From the NCBI GenBank assembly GCA_938038815.1, contig CALHTF010000057.1:1-40244 (forward strand): 40,244 bases of DNA, read 5' to 3'. Under the pieces are notes generated by a model. The model was not told the DNA's origin and did no database searches. It saw only the letters and a program-made list of their open reading frames with translations. Origin of the DNA: an uncultured Acidimicrobiales bacterium. GTDB lineage: Bacteria > Actinomycetota > Acidimicrobiia > Acidimicrobiales > SHLQ01. Numbering within the stretch: position 1 is the first letter of the stretch; the number at the start of each line of letters is the position of its first letter. Positions 14,716 to 22,129 of this stretch are shown here, piece by piece. The translations under genes were made by a program, and so were the position numbers.

Positions 14716-14736
14716 TCAAATCGAAGGAAAGACATC

Positions 14737-15360
14737 ATGGCGATCCGCCTGGGCGACGAAGCCCCAAATTTCACCGCTAACACCACCGAGGGCGACCTCA
14801 CCTTCCACGACTGGAAGGCCGACAGCTGGGCGGTGCTCTTCTCGCACCCGAAGGACTACACCCCGGTCTGCACGACCGAACTCGGCTACACCGCCAAGCT
14901 CAAAGAGGAGTTCGATGCCCGCAACGTGAAGGCCATTGCGGTTTCGGTCGACACGGTCGAAGACCATCACGGCTGGGTGGGTGACATTGAACAAACGCAA
15001 GGCACGGCGGTCAACTTCCCGATCATCGGCGACCCCGACCGCACAGTGGCCGGGCTCTACGACATGATCCACCCCAACGCCGACAGCACCCTCACGGTCC
15101 GGTCGGTCTTTGTGATCGGCCCCGACAACAAGGTCAAGCTCACCCTCACCTACCCGGCGAGCACCGGCCGCAACTTCGACGAGATTCTGCGAGTCATCGA
15201 CTCATTGCAGTTAACCGCTGAACGCCAGTTGGCCACCCCGGTCAACTGGAACCCTGGCGACAAAGTGATCGTGTCGCCCGCCGTAAGCGACGACGAGGCT
15301 CGCGAACGGTTCGGCGATTTCGAAGCGCCGAAGCCGTACCTGAGGTACGTCCACCCGTAG
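14737..15360 (+). CDS. 1-Cys peroxiredoxin (Prx6 type)
   Basis: A 207-residue thiol peroxidase reducing H2O2, organic hydroperoxides or peroxynitrite. The peroxidatic C45 lies in DYTPVCTTELG with the expected Pro and Thr; the active-site Arg is in LTVRSVFVIG. The long C-terminal arm (VNWNPGDKVIVSP to PYLRYVHP) is typical of the Prx6/1-Cys class, and no resolving cysteine is present. The residue is cysteine (TGC), not selenocysteine, although a tRNA-Sec lies in the same window. The ATG has a clear ribosome site (AAGGAAAG) 5 bases upstream. The promoter carries two perfect inverted repeats, so the gene is probably tightly regulated. Confidence 0.95.
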   Translation: MAIRLGDEAPNFTANTTEGDLTFHDWKADSWAVLFSHPKDYTPVCTTELGYTAKLKEEFDARNVKAIAVSVDTVEDHHGWVGDIEQTQGTAVNFPIIGDPDRTVAGLYDMIHPNADSTLTVRSVFVIGPDNKVKLTLTYPASTGRNFDEILRVIDSLQLTAERQLATPVNWNPGDKVIVSPAVSDDEARERFGDFEAPKPYLRYVHP

Positions 15361-15400
15361 GCCCTAGCCCGCCAGGGTTGCCGTCGCCACCGCTCGGGGC

Positions 15401-18400
15401 CTAGCGCCCCGGGCGGGTCTGTTCCCAGCCGGTGGCGAACGCTCGGCGCCAACCGGTGGCCTCGATGCCAAGTTCGGCGAGCCGCTCTTCGGTTTCGAGC
15501 CGCAAGATGTCGGCGCTGGGTTGGCCGAGGCGTTCGGCGGCCAAGGAGTGAGCCAACGAGACCAGGGCGTAACCCAGCCGGTCGGTGGTGGTCGACAACA
15601 TGGCCTTGATGTTGGCGAAGATCTCGGCTGACTCATCGCCGCGCCCGGCGGCCGCGTAGGCCAGCCCGTTGGCGAGATCGGCCCGTAGCCGGTCGAGGTA
15701 GGTGGCTCGCGACGAATCGTTTACCGCCCTGGCCAGAGCGGTGGTTTGTTCGAAGTCGCCGTCGGCGGCCACCACCAACGCAAGCGCTGCCACTGCCGCG
15801 GCGCTCGGACCGATTTCGTCGTGTTGGTTGGCGGCGTACACGAGCACGCCCTTGGCCTCGGAAACCTTGCCGACCTGAAGCAGCGCGATTCCGTAGGCGA
15901 CCAGGCGCTCAGACTGGCCGACCAACGACGGGTCGATATCGTCGGTCGCCACGATTCCGAGCTGCTCGAGCGCAAGTTCGGCCTTGCCGATGTTGACGTT
16001 GACCGCCGCTTTGGTGGTGCGGGCCAGTTGCACGACCCGCTCCGAGCCGACCTCAGCCGAGTCAGCGCTGTTGAGCACGAGGAATCCCTCGTCGACTCGT
16101 CCGGCTCGGACCAAGGCCCGGCCGAGCACCGACTTGGACTGCACCAAGCCAAACGGGTCGGCGACCGACTCGAACAGTCGAGCCGCTTCTTCGGCGTACA
16201 CGACCGCCGTGTCGGATTGGCCTCGCCAGAGCTGTACCGAGGCGAGCAGGACCCGCATCATTGCTTCGCTCCAGGCGTCGTTGCGACCCATTGCGTCGCG
16301 GAGCACCACATCGGCGAGTTGTTCGGCGTCGTCGAACAGTCCCTGGTGCATGCGTACGTAGGCCCGGAGACCGCGCGACCACGAGATACCGATCTCGTCG
16401 CCGATTTCAGTGAAGATGCCGATCGACTTTTCGATCCGTTCGTCGGCCTTGGTGGTACGGCCTTGCACGAATCCGAGCCATGCCAGGTTCTGCCGGGCCC
16501 ACGCCTCGCTGCGGCGGTCGCCCAGTTCGAGACTGCCGGCTAGGGCATCTTTCATGGCGAGTTCGGCGTTCTCGCTCGACCCGGCCAACAGATGGGTCAT
16601 GCCGATGGCCCGCTGCACTTCAATGATCGATGTCGGGTCGTCGGCGGCGCGATAACCAGCAAGTGCTTCGTCGTACGCCTTCACTGCGCCGTCGAGGTTG
16701 CCGCGACGTTGTTCGATGTTGCCCCACGCCATCGCCAGGTCGGCAGCGTGCGCGGATTCGGGTCCGGCCAACTCTTCGGCGCGCGCCAGGTCGGCGGCCG
16801 CCTTGTCGAGCGAACGTTCGCCAGTGAACGCCCGCGCCCGGGTAAGCAGCGCCTCAACCCCTTGGGGGTCGTCGCCCACCAGGTTGAGTTTCTGGGTCGC
16901 AAAGTCGGCCGCCTTGTCCCAGTGCTCGACACCGAGCGCTCGATTGGCTGCCGCGTCGAGCCAGCGCACCGCTCGTTCGTCGACGCCCGATGGCATCCCG
17001 ATAACCACACCCATCTCGTTGGTTAGTTCGGCAGCCCGCAGGTAGTGGTGGGCCAACGTCGCCGAAGGCACCATTTTTTCGAACTGTTCAAGGTAGTCGG
17101 CCACCCCAAAATGACGCAGCGCTCGGTCGGACTTGGTCAACCGGTTGTAGACAACGTCGCGCACCAGGTCGCTATGGAACTGCCACCGCTGAGAGTTGAA
17201 GTCGATCTCAAAGAGGTCTTTCTCGACCAACGACATCAGTAGGGGTTTGAGCGGCTCGTCGACCCCTCGGGCTTCGGCCATTTTTTGCAACGCGATTATC
17301 AGACCACGTCGGCCAAGCACCGCTGCATCTTCGACCACCGCTCCTTCAGCGACCGACAACCGGTCGAGGCGGGCCGACACCAACCCTCGGACCGTTGCGG
17401 GAAGTTCGTCGCCTTCGACCATGCCGCCGCTGGCTACCAGCGCGGCCAATTCTTCGAGGAAGAACGGGTTACCGCCCGAGCGCTCGACCAGGTCGTCGTG
17501 CAGTTCGGGCGAGTCGGGCAACAACGTACGGGCCAGTTCGGTCGCCGAGTCGGTATCGAGTGGATCGAGGGTGAGGGCAAGGTTGTTGTGCCGACCAGCG
17601 GTGGGCGCCCAACGTTCGGAAAGCCCAAACCGAGCGGTGGCCACGACCACAAAGGGGTGGTGCACCATCCGGCCGACCAAGTCGTCGATGAGCGCGAGCA
17701 CCAGTTCGTCGGCCCAGTGCAGGTCGACCAGGCGCAACACGACCGGTTGCCGATCGGCCACCGCTTCGAGCACCAACCGGGCCGACCGGGCTGCTTCGTC
17801 CTGGGCGTTGCGAGGTTCGATCGCCTGGAGCGGGCCACTTTGGTCGACCAGGTACAGCAGACCGTTGACAATGCGCGAGGTCTCCTCGGCGTCGGAGGCG
17901 ACCAACCCTGCGACCGCATCGGCTAACTCGACCTCCGGGCGGTCGGTCGAGAGGTCCGAGCCAATACGTAGCGCCGACAACACGGCCTCGGCTAGGGGAA
18001 ACCAGATGTTGGCTTCGCCGTAGGGCACGCAGCGGCCGGTAAGCACAACGGCTTCCGCGTCGTTGGCGTGCTGGGCAACTTCCTCGGCAAACCGCGACTT
18101 GCCGACACCCGCGGCGCCCATGATCAACAAAAGCAACGAACGGCGGAGCCGGAACGCCGAGTCGACCGACTGGGTGGCGATCGAGAGTTCGATGTCGCGG
18201 CCAACCAACTCGCCGCGGTGGCGACGCCGTTGACCCGGAAGTCCGAGAGTTTGCGACGCAACCCAGGTAGCGACCTTGGTGGCTCGGCCAGCCAGACGCA
18301 TTTCGACACCGGCTTCGTACTCGACCGAGTCGTTGGTTGCGGCGTGAGTCTGCGACCCGACCACGATCTGGCCGGGCGCTGCGTTGTCCGACAAGCGACT

Positions 18401-18871
18401 CGCAATGTTCACGACATCGCCCATCGCGGTGTAGTCGCCGGCGGCGCGGATCTCGCCAACCAAGACCTCGCCCGTATTGACCCCAACCCGAACCTGAAGG
18501 CGAGCCATGAACTCGCGATTGAACTCCTCGACCGTTTCGAGCATCGCGAACGACGCCCGGACCGCCCGTTCGGCGTCGTCTTCGTGGGCGACCGGAGCGC
18601 CGAACATGGCGAGCATGCCGTCGCCCAGTACCTTGTCGACTCGGCCGCCGAACTCGGTGACATTGGCCGCCAACCGTTCAAACACCGCGTCGACCAGGTT
18701 CTTTACCTGCTCGGGGTCGAGTCGTTCCGAGAGTGCGGTGAAGCCAACGATGTCGGCGAACACGACGGTGACGATGCGCCGTTCGTCGTGGCGATGTTCG
18801 ACTCGGTGACCACACGACGGGCAGAACCGAGCGCCCGAGGGCAGTTCGGATCCGCAGCTCACACAATGCAC
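15401..18871 (-). CDS. Class III nucleotide cyclase / AAA-type ATPase / TPR signalling protein
   Basis: A 1156-residue protein. Order: a zinc ribbon (C3, C6, C17, C20), a class III cyclase domain (about 30-200), an ATPase with Walker A GAAGVGKS at 252-259, then a long alpha-helical region with TPR-like repeats (about 560-1150). The cyclase has metal-binding D40 (FADIVGF) and D84 (LGDGML), K80 as the adenine-type specificity lysine, and N155/R159 (VNIASRL), so it looks catalytically competent for cAMP. No DNA-binding domain is seen, unlike LuxR-type relatives. The GTG start has TAGGCT ending 6 bases upstream and no ribosome site. It is divergent from the histidine kinase gene; ligand and targets are unknown. 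Confidence 0.9.
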   Translation of the reverse strand: MHCVSCGSELPSGARFCPSCGHRVEHRHDERRIVTVVFADIVGFTALSERLDPEQVKNLVDAVFERLAANVTEFGGRVDKVLGDGMLAMFGAPVAHEDDAERAVRASFAMLETVEEFNREFMARLQVRVGVNTGEVLVGEIRAAGDYTAMGDVVNIASRLSDNAAPGQIVVGSQTHAATNDSVEYEAGVEMRLAGRATKVATWVASQTLGLPGQRRRHRGELVGRDIELSIATQSVDSAFRLRRSLLLLIMGAAGVGKSRFAEEVAQHANDAEAVVLTGRCVPYGEANIWFPLAEAVLSALRIGSDLSTDRPEVELADAVAGLVASDAEETSRIVNGLLYLVDQSGPLQAIEPRNAQDEAARSARLVLEAVADRQPVVLRLVDLHWADELVLALIDDLVGRMVHHPFVVVATARFGLSERWAPTAGRHNNLALTLDPLDTDSATELARTLLPDSPELHDDLVERSGGNPFFLEELAALVASGGMVEGDELPATVRGLVSARLDRLSVAEGAVVEDAAVLGRRGLIIALQKMAEARGVDEPLKPLLMSLVEKDLFEIDFNSQRWQFHSDLVRDVVYNRLTKSDRALRHFGVADYLEQFEKMVPSATLAHHYLRAAELTNEMGVVIGMPSGVDERAVRWLDAAANRALGVEHWDKAADFATQKLNLVGDDPQGVEALLTRARAFTGERSLDKAAADLARAEELAGPESAHAADLAMAWGNIEQRRGNLDGAVKAYDEALAGYRAADDPTSIIEVQRAIGMTHLLAGSSENAELAMKDALAGSLELGDRRSEAWARQNLAWLGFVQGRTTKADERIEKSIGIFTEIGDEIGISWSRGLRAYVRMHQGLFDDAEQLADVVLRDAMGRNDAWSEAMMRVLLASVQLWRGQSDTAVVYAEEAARLFESVADPFGLVQSKSVLGRALVRAGRVDEGFLVLNSADSAEVGSERVVQLARTTKAAVNVNIGKAELALEQLGIVATDDIDPSLVGQSERLVAYGIALLQVGKVSEAKGVLVYAANQHDEIGPSAAAVAALALVVAADGDFEQTTALARAVNDSSRATYLDRLRADLANGLAYAAAGRGDESAEIFANIKAMLSTTTDRLGYALVSLAHSLAAERLGQPSADILRLETEERLAELGIEATGWRRAFATGWEQTRPGR

Positions 18872-18877
18872 AACGCC

Positions 18878-18883
18878 AGCCTA
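18878..18883 (-). promoter_or_regulatory. -10-like hexamer TAGGCT for the cyclase/ATPase gene
   Basis: On the minus strand TAGGCT ends 6 bases before the GTG at 18871, giving a leaderless start. Confidence 0.4.
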
Positions 18884-19014
18884 CGGCACGGCGCGAGGGC
18901 GCGACGGGGCTTTCACGACCGATCTCCAACTCCCCCGCATCCGACCTGATGGGGACTCGAGGTCCTACCTACGGGGGATGCAGCTTTGCCCTCTGGTGCG
19001 TACCGTGGGAAGCG

Positions 19015-20208
19015 ATGACGAGCATTTTCTCCCGAGTGGTTGAGGCCGTGCGTAGCCGCCCGCGCACCGCCGACTTCGTGCTCATGGCCGTGTTTGTTGC
19101 CATCTCGGTCGCCGTGCTCTGGACTTCGGTAACCGAAGAGGGCGGACGAGCCCTCGATGTTTGGGGCTGGATCCTCGGTGTCGGTGCGGCGATTCCGATC
19201 GCCTTCCGGCGCACCCACCCACCTCAGGCGGCGATCGTGTCGACCCTCTGCACCCTGACCTACTGGGTCGCCGACTACCCCGAGGCGGCGGTTGGCCCAG
19301 CCTTGCTCATTTTGACGTACTCGGCCGCTGCCCACACCGCGACCTCCGAACGGGCCCGCAAGGTCGGCCTGTTTATCGGGTTTGCCCTCGCGGCGGTCCT
19401 CATCGCCGGCGTGGTGTTCCCCGAGGAAGACCTGTCGGGCCTCGACGCGGTCGCCAACGGTGTCGTGTTCTCCACCGCCTGGGTGCTCGGCGACAACATG
19501 CGGTCGCGCCGCGACCGCATCGCCGAGATGCAACGCCAGGCAGTCGAGGACGAAAAGAATCGCCAGCTCGAAGCCACCCGCGCCATCGAGCGCGAACGGG
19601 CCGCCATCGCCCGCGAACTCCACGATGTGGTGGCTCACGGGTTGAGCGTGATCGTCGTCCAGGCCGCGGCGGCCCGTCGGGTGTTGCACAAATCGCCCGA
19701 GAAGGCCGACGAAGCACTGCTTGCGGTGGAGGAAACCGGACGGACCTCGCTCGACGAAATGCGCCGGCTCCTCGGCGTGCTTCGCAGCGAGGACAACGGC
19801 GGCGAGCGAGCACCCCAGCCCGGGCTCTCCGACCTCGAACACCTGGTCGAGCAGGTAAACGGCGCTGGACTCCAGGTTGAGGTCAACGTGCACGGCGAGG
19901 CTCGAAACCTCCCGCCCGGTATCGAACTCTCGGCCTACAGAATCGTCCAAGAATCGCTTACCAATGCCATCAAACACGCTGGTCCGGCTCGGGCAAGGGT
20001 CGACCTGTCGTTTGAGCCGTCGCACCTCGAAGTTGCGGTTACCGACGACGGCCGGGGCGGCGCCGCTGGGCTAGCCGACCAACAAGATGGGGGCGGCCAC
20101 GGGCTCCTCGGCATGCGCGAACGCATCGAGTCGATCGGCGGCACCTTCCTCGCCGGACCAAAGTCGGGCGGCGGGTATCAGGTCACCGCCCGCATCCCCG
20201 TCGCATAA
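19015..20208 (+). CDS. Sensor histidine kinase, DesK/NarX-like (HisKA_3)
   Basis: A 397-residue kinase. Five or six membrane segments occupy about 20-160. A coiled-coil linker (160-195) leads to the HisKA_3 dimerisation helix with H203 in ARELHDVVAHGLSVIVVQA, and a GHKL ATPase domain follows (N box IVQESLTNAIKHA, G boxes DDGRGG and GHGLLGMRERI). It phosphorylates itself and passes phosphate to the NarL-type regulator encoded 65 bp downstream. There is no large extracytoplasmic domain, so it may sense a membrane or intramembrane signal. ATG 19015 is preferred over an upstream in-frame start at 18949 because the membrane segments begin here and TACCGT ends 8 bases before it. Confidence 0.93.
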   Translation: MTSIFSRVVEAVRSRPRTADFVLMAVFVAISVAVLWTSVTEEGGRALDVWGWILGVGAAIPIAFRRTHPPQAAIVSTLCTLTYWVADYPEAAVGPALLILTYSAAAHTATSERARKVGLFIGFALAAVLIAGVVFPEEDLSGLDAVANGVVFSTAWVLGDNMRSRRDRIAEMQRQAVEDEKNRQLEATRAIERERAAIARELHDVVAHGLSVIVVQAAAARRVLHKSPEKADEALLAVEETGRTSLDEMRRLLGVLRSEDNGGERAPQPGLSDLEHLVEQVNGAGLQVEVNVHGEARNLPPGIELSAYRIVQESLTNAIKHAGPARARVDLSFEPSHLEVAVTDDGRGGAAGLADQQDGGGHGLLGMRERIESIGGTFLAGPKSGGGYQVTARIPVA

Positions 20209-20255
20209 TGAGCCGGTCGCCAAATGAACCGGACACATGATGAACCAGTCGCCAA
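20208..20255 (+). repeat. Three tandem 16-bp units between kinase and regulator genes
   Basis: ATGAGCCGGTCGCCAA (20208-20223), ATGAACCGGACACATG (20224-20239) and ATGAACCAGTCGCCAA (20240-20255). Units 1 and 3 differ at 2 positions. They fill most of the 65-bp spacer, and each begins with ATGA, overlapping the kinase stop (TAATGA). Confidence 0.75.
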
Positions 20256-20273
20256 GATCACAGGAGCGGGTCG

Positions 20274-20942
20274 ATGATTAGGATTTTGGTGGTCGACGAT
20301 CAGGCCCTCGTGCGCTCGGGATTCACGATGATCTTGGGAGCCGAGGACGACTTTGAAGTCGTGGCCGAAGCATCCGATGGCCTGGAAGCGATCGACTTGG
20401 TGGCGACCGAGCGCCCCGATGTGGTGCTAATGGATATCCGCATGCCCAACTGCGACGGGGTCGAAGCGACCGGCAAGATCCTCGCCCACCCAAGCGAGTC
20501 GTCGCCCAAAGTCATCATCCTCACCACCTTCGATCTCGACGAGTACGTCTACTCGGCGCTGCGCGCCGGGGCTTCGGGATTCCTGTTGAAGGACACCCCG
20601 CCCGACGATCTTGTGCAAGCGGTTCGGGTGGTGGCGGCCGGCGATGCGTTGTTGTCGCCGTCGATCACCAAACGGGTAATCGAGGACTATGCCTCCGGGC
20701 CGTCGAGTTCGGTTACCGCCAATCCAGCGCTCGAAACCTTGACCGCTCGCGAAACCGAAGTCCTACAACTGCTCGCCGAAGGCCTCTCGAACGCCGAGAT
20801 CGCCGAAGCGCTGTTCCTTGGCGAAACGACCATCAAGACCCATGTTGGTCGGGTGCTCATGAAACTCGGCGTCCGCGACCGAGTCCAAGCGGTGGTTGCC
20901 GCCTACGAGGGCGGCTTGGTCGTCCCCGGCGACTCCCGCTGA
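20274..20942 (+). CDS. NarL/LuxR-family response regulator
   Basis: A 222-residue regulator. The receiver (1-120) has the acidic pair D8-D9, phospho-acceptor D54 (VLMDIRMP), a conserved Thr in ILTTFD and Lys in FLLKDTP, so it is a complete phospho-switch. The LuxR helix-turn-helix (about 155-215) has LTARETEVLQLLAEGLSN and ETTIKTHVGRVLMKLGVRDR. It pairs with the HisKA_3 kinase just upstream. A Shine-Dalgarno-like AGGAGCGGG precedes the ATG. Likely targets include the ABC export genes downstream, by analogy with kinase-regulator-exporter modules; no binding site was identified. Confidence 0.95.
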   Translation: MIRILVVDDQALVRSGFTMILGAEDDFEVVAEASDGLEAIDLVATERPDVVLMDIRMPNCDGVEATGKILAHPSESSPKVIILTTFDLDEYVYSALRAGASGFLLKDTPPDDLVQAVRVVAAGDALLSPSITKRVIEDYASGPSSSVTANPALETLTARETEVLQLLAEGLSNAEIAEALFLGETTIKTHVGRVLMKLGVRDRVQAVVAAYEGGLVVPGDSR

Positions 20943-21266
20943 CCGCCCCTCGACCCAAACAGCCGATCGAAGCGCGATTCGGCAAATGTTTCGGTTTGGT
21001 GAAGGTGACGACACAAGTGGGGCAAAGTTCAGTACGTTTCGCGGTAGCGCCTACGGGGTCCGGTCTCGTCTGGAGGGGAGAGTCCGGACCCTGTTGCGTG
21101 AACCTCGGCCTTTCGGTCAGCGCAGCGAGGCTCACCGTCATCCTTGGGTAGGAGCGCAATTTCGTCTCAAATGACGATGACGCGCCAGCCCCGCACCGTT
21201 AGCGTGATGAGTAGAGCTAGTTCACCCCGAACCAGCAGCTCAAAGATAAAGGCGAGGCATCTCCCA
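20943..21266. other. Intergenic region between response regulator and ABC genes
   Basis: 324 bp without a gene. It contains an imperfect hairpin at 20962-20983 (GCCGATCG with CGATTCGGC, one bulge) that could end the regulator transcript, and a longer inverted repeat at 21056-21091. The rest is promoter and leader for the ABC genes; no clear -35/-10 pair is visible. Confidence 0.5.
21056..21091 (+). other. Inverted repeat, possible structured leader of the ABC operon
   Basis: GGGTCCGG (21056-21063) pairs perfectly with CCGGACCC (21084-21091), and an inner TCTC/GAGA could extend the stem. No T tract follows. It matches no riboswitch or housekeeping RNA I recognise. Confidence 0.4.
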
Positions 21267-22016
21267 ATGGAAACCGCATCAGCTGCAACCAGCACCCTGG
21301 CAGCCCGGACCCAGAACGCATCGAAGATCTACGGAATGGGCGACACCGAAGTCCGCGCCCTCGACGACGTAACCGTCGGATTCGCCCGGGGCGCCTTCAC
21401 CGCCATCATGGGTCCATCGGGTTCGGGTAAGTCGACCCTGATGCACACGATGGCGGGCCTGGACCCACTCACCCTGGGCCAGTCCTACATCGGCGATGTC
21501 GAGCTGAGCTCGCTCAACGAGAAGGAACTCACGCTGCTGCGCCGGGAACAGGTTGGCTTTATCTTCCAGGCCTTCAACCTGATCCCCACGCTGAGCGCCA
21601 TGGAGAACATCACCCTTCCCATGGACCTCGCCAAGACCAAACCCGATCAGGCCTGGGTCGAGAACGTGATCAGCACGGTCGGACTCGCCGACCGCACCTC
21701 GCACCGGCCCGACGAACTTTCCGGTGGCCAGCAGCAGCGCGTTGCTGTTGCTCGAGCGCTGGCTAGCCGGCCCGAAATCATCTTCGCCGACGAACCGACG
21801 GGAAACCTCGACTCCCGCACCGGTGGCGAGATCCTCGACTTCATGCGATCGGCGGTCCGAGAACTCGGACAGACCATCGTGATGGTGACCCACGACGCCG
21901 TCGCCGCCAGCTACAGCGACCGAGTGGTCTTCCTCGCCGACGGCAAGATCGTCGACGAAATGCACGAACCCACCGCCGACGCGGTGTTCGACCACATGAA
22001 GTCCCTGGGCGACTGA
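21267..22016 (+). CDS. ABC transporter ATP-binding protein (LolD/MacB-type)
   Basis: A 249-residue ATPase. Walker A is GPSGSGKST, the Q loop is QAFNLIPTLSAMENI, the signature is LSGGQQQRVAVARAL and Walker B is IIFADEPTGNLD with the switch His in VTHD. This sequence class energises FtsX-fold permeases that move lipids, lipoproteins or peptides or act mechanically, rather than classical importers. It should pair with the two permeases downstream. The ATG at 21267 follows AAGGCGAGG; the frame extends upstream to 21144, but that part has no domain similarity. Confidence 0.95.
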   Translation: METASAATSTLAARTQNASKIYGMGDTEVRALDDVTVGFARGAFTAIMGPSGSGKSTLMHTMAGLDPLTLGQSYIGDVELSSLNEKELTLLRREQVGFIFQAFNLIPTLSAMENITLPMDLAKTKPDQAWVENVISTVGLADRTSHRPDELSGGQQQRVAVARALASRPEIIFADEPTGNLDSRTGGEILDFMRSAVRELGQTIVMVTHDAVAASYSDRVVFLADGKIVDEMHEPTADAVFDHMKSLGD

Positions 22017-22129
22017 CCCACCAGGCGGCGCAGGGCCGCTCCCCGGCTGACGCTCAACCGCAGCCGGCACATACCTAGCCAAACCAACTAGCCACGCAAC
22101 GACGTAACTGACGAAACGACGGTACTCCC

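Larger units (their letters stand above)
14224..14736. other. Repeat-rich non-coding region upstream of the peroxiredoxin gene
   Basis: 513 bp with no credible gene. From left to right it holds a small palindrome (GGGGCC-A-GGCCCC, 14248-14260), a composite repeat shared with 36299-36396, two 40-bp tandem repeats and a promoter with two perfect inverted repeats. Several short frames cross it in all phases but follow the repeats and look like nothing known. Confidence 0.7.

Noticed and set aside
14737..15360. Selenoprotein candidate among redox genes of the window
   Set aside because: The peroxiredoxin and the thioredoxin-like lipoprotein use Cys codons at the active site; no in-frame UGA extending any gene was noticed.
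21065..21095. Resemblance of GGAGGGGAGAGTCCGG to the conserved GAGGAAAGTCCGG of RNase P RNA
   Set aside because: Only about a dozen bases are similar; the other conserved RNase P blocks are missing and the region is too short.
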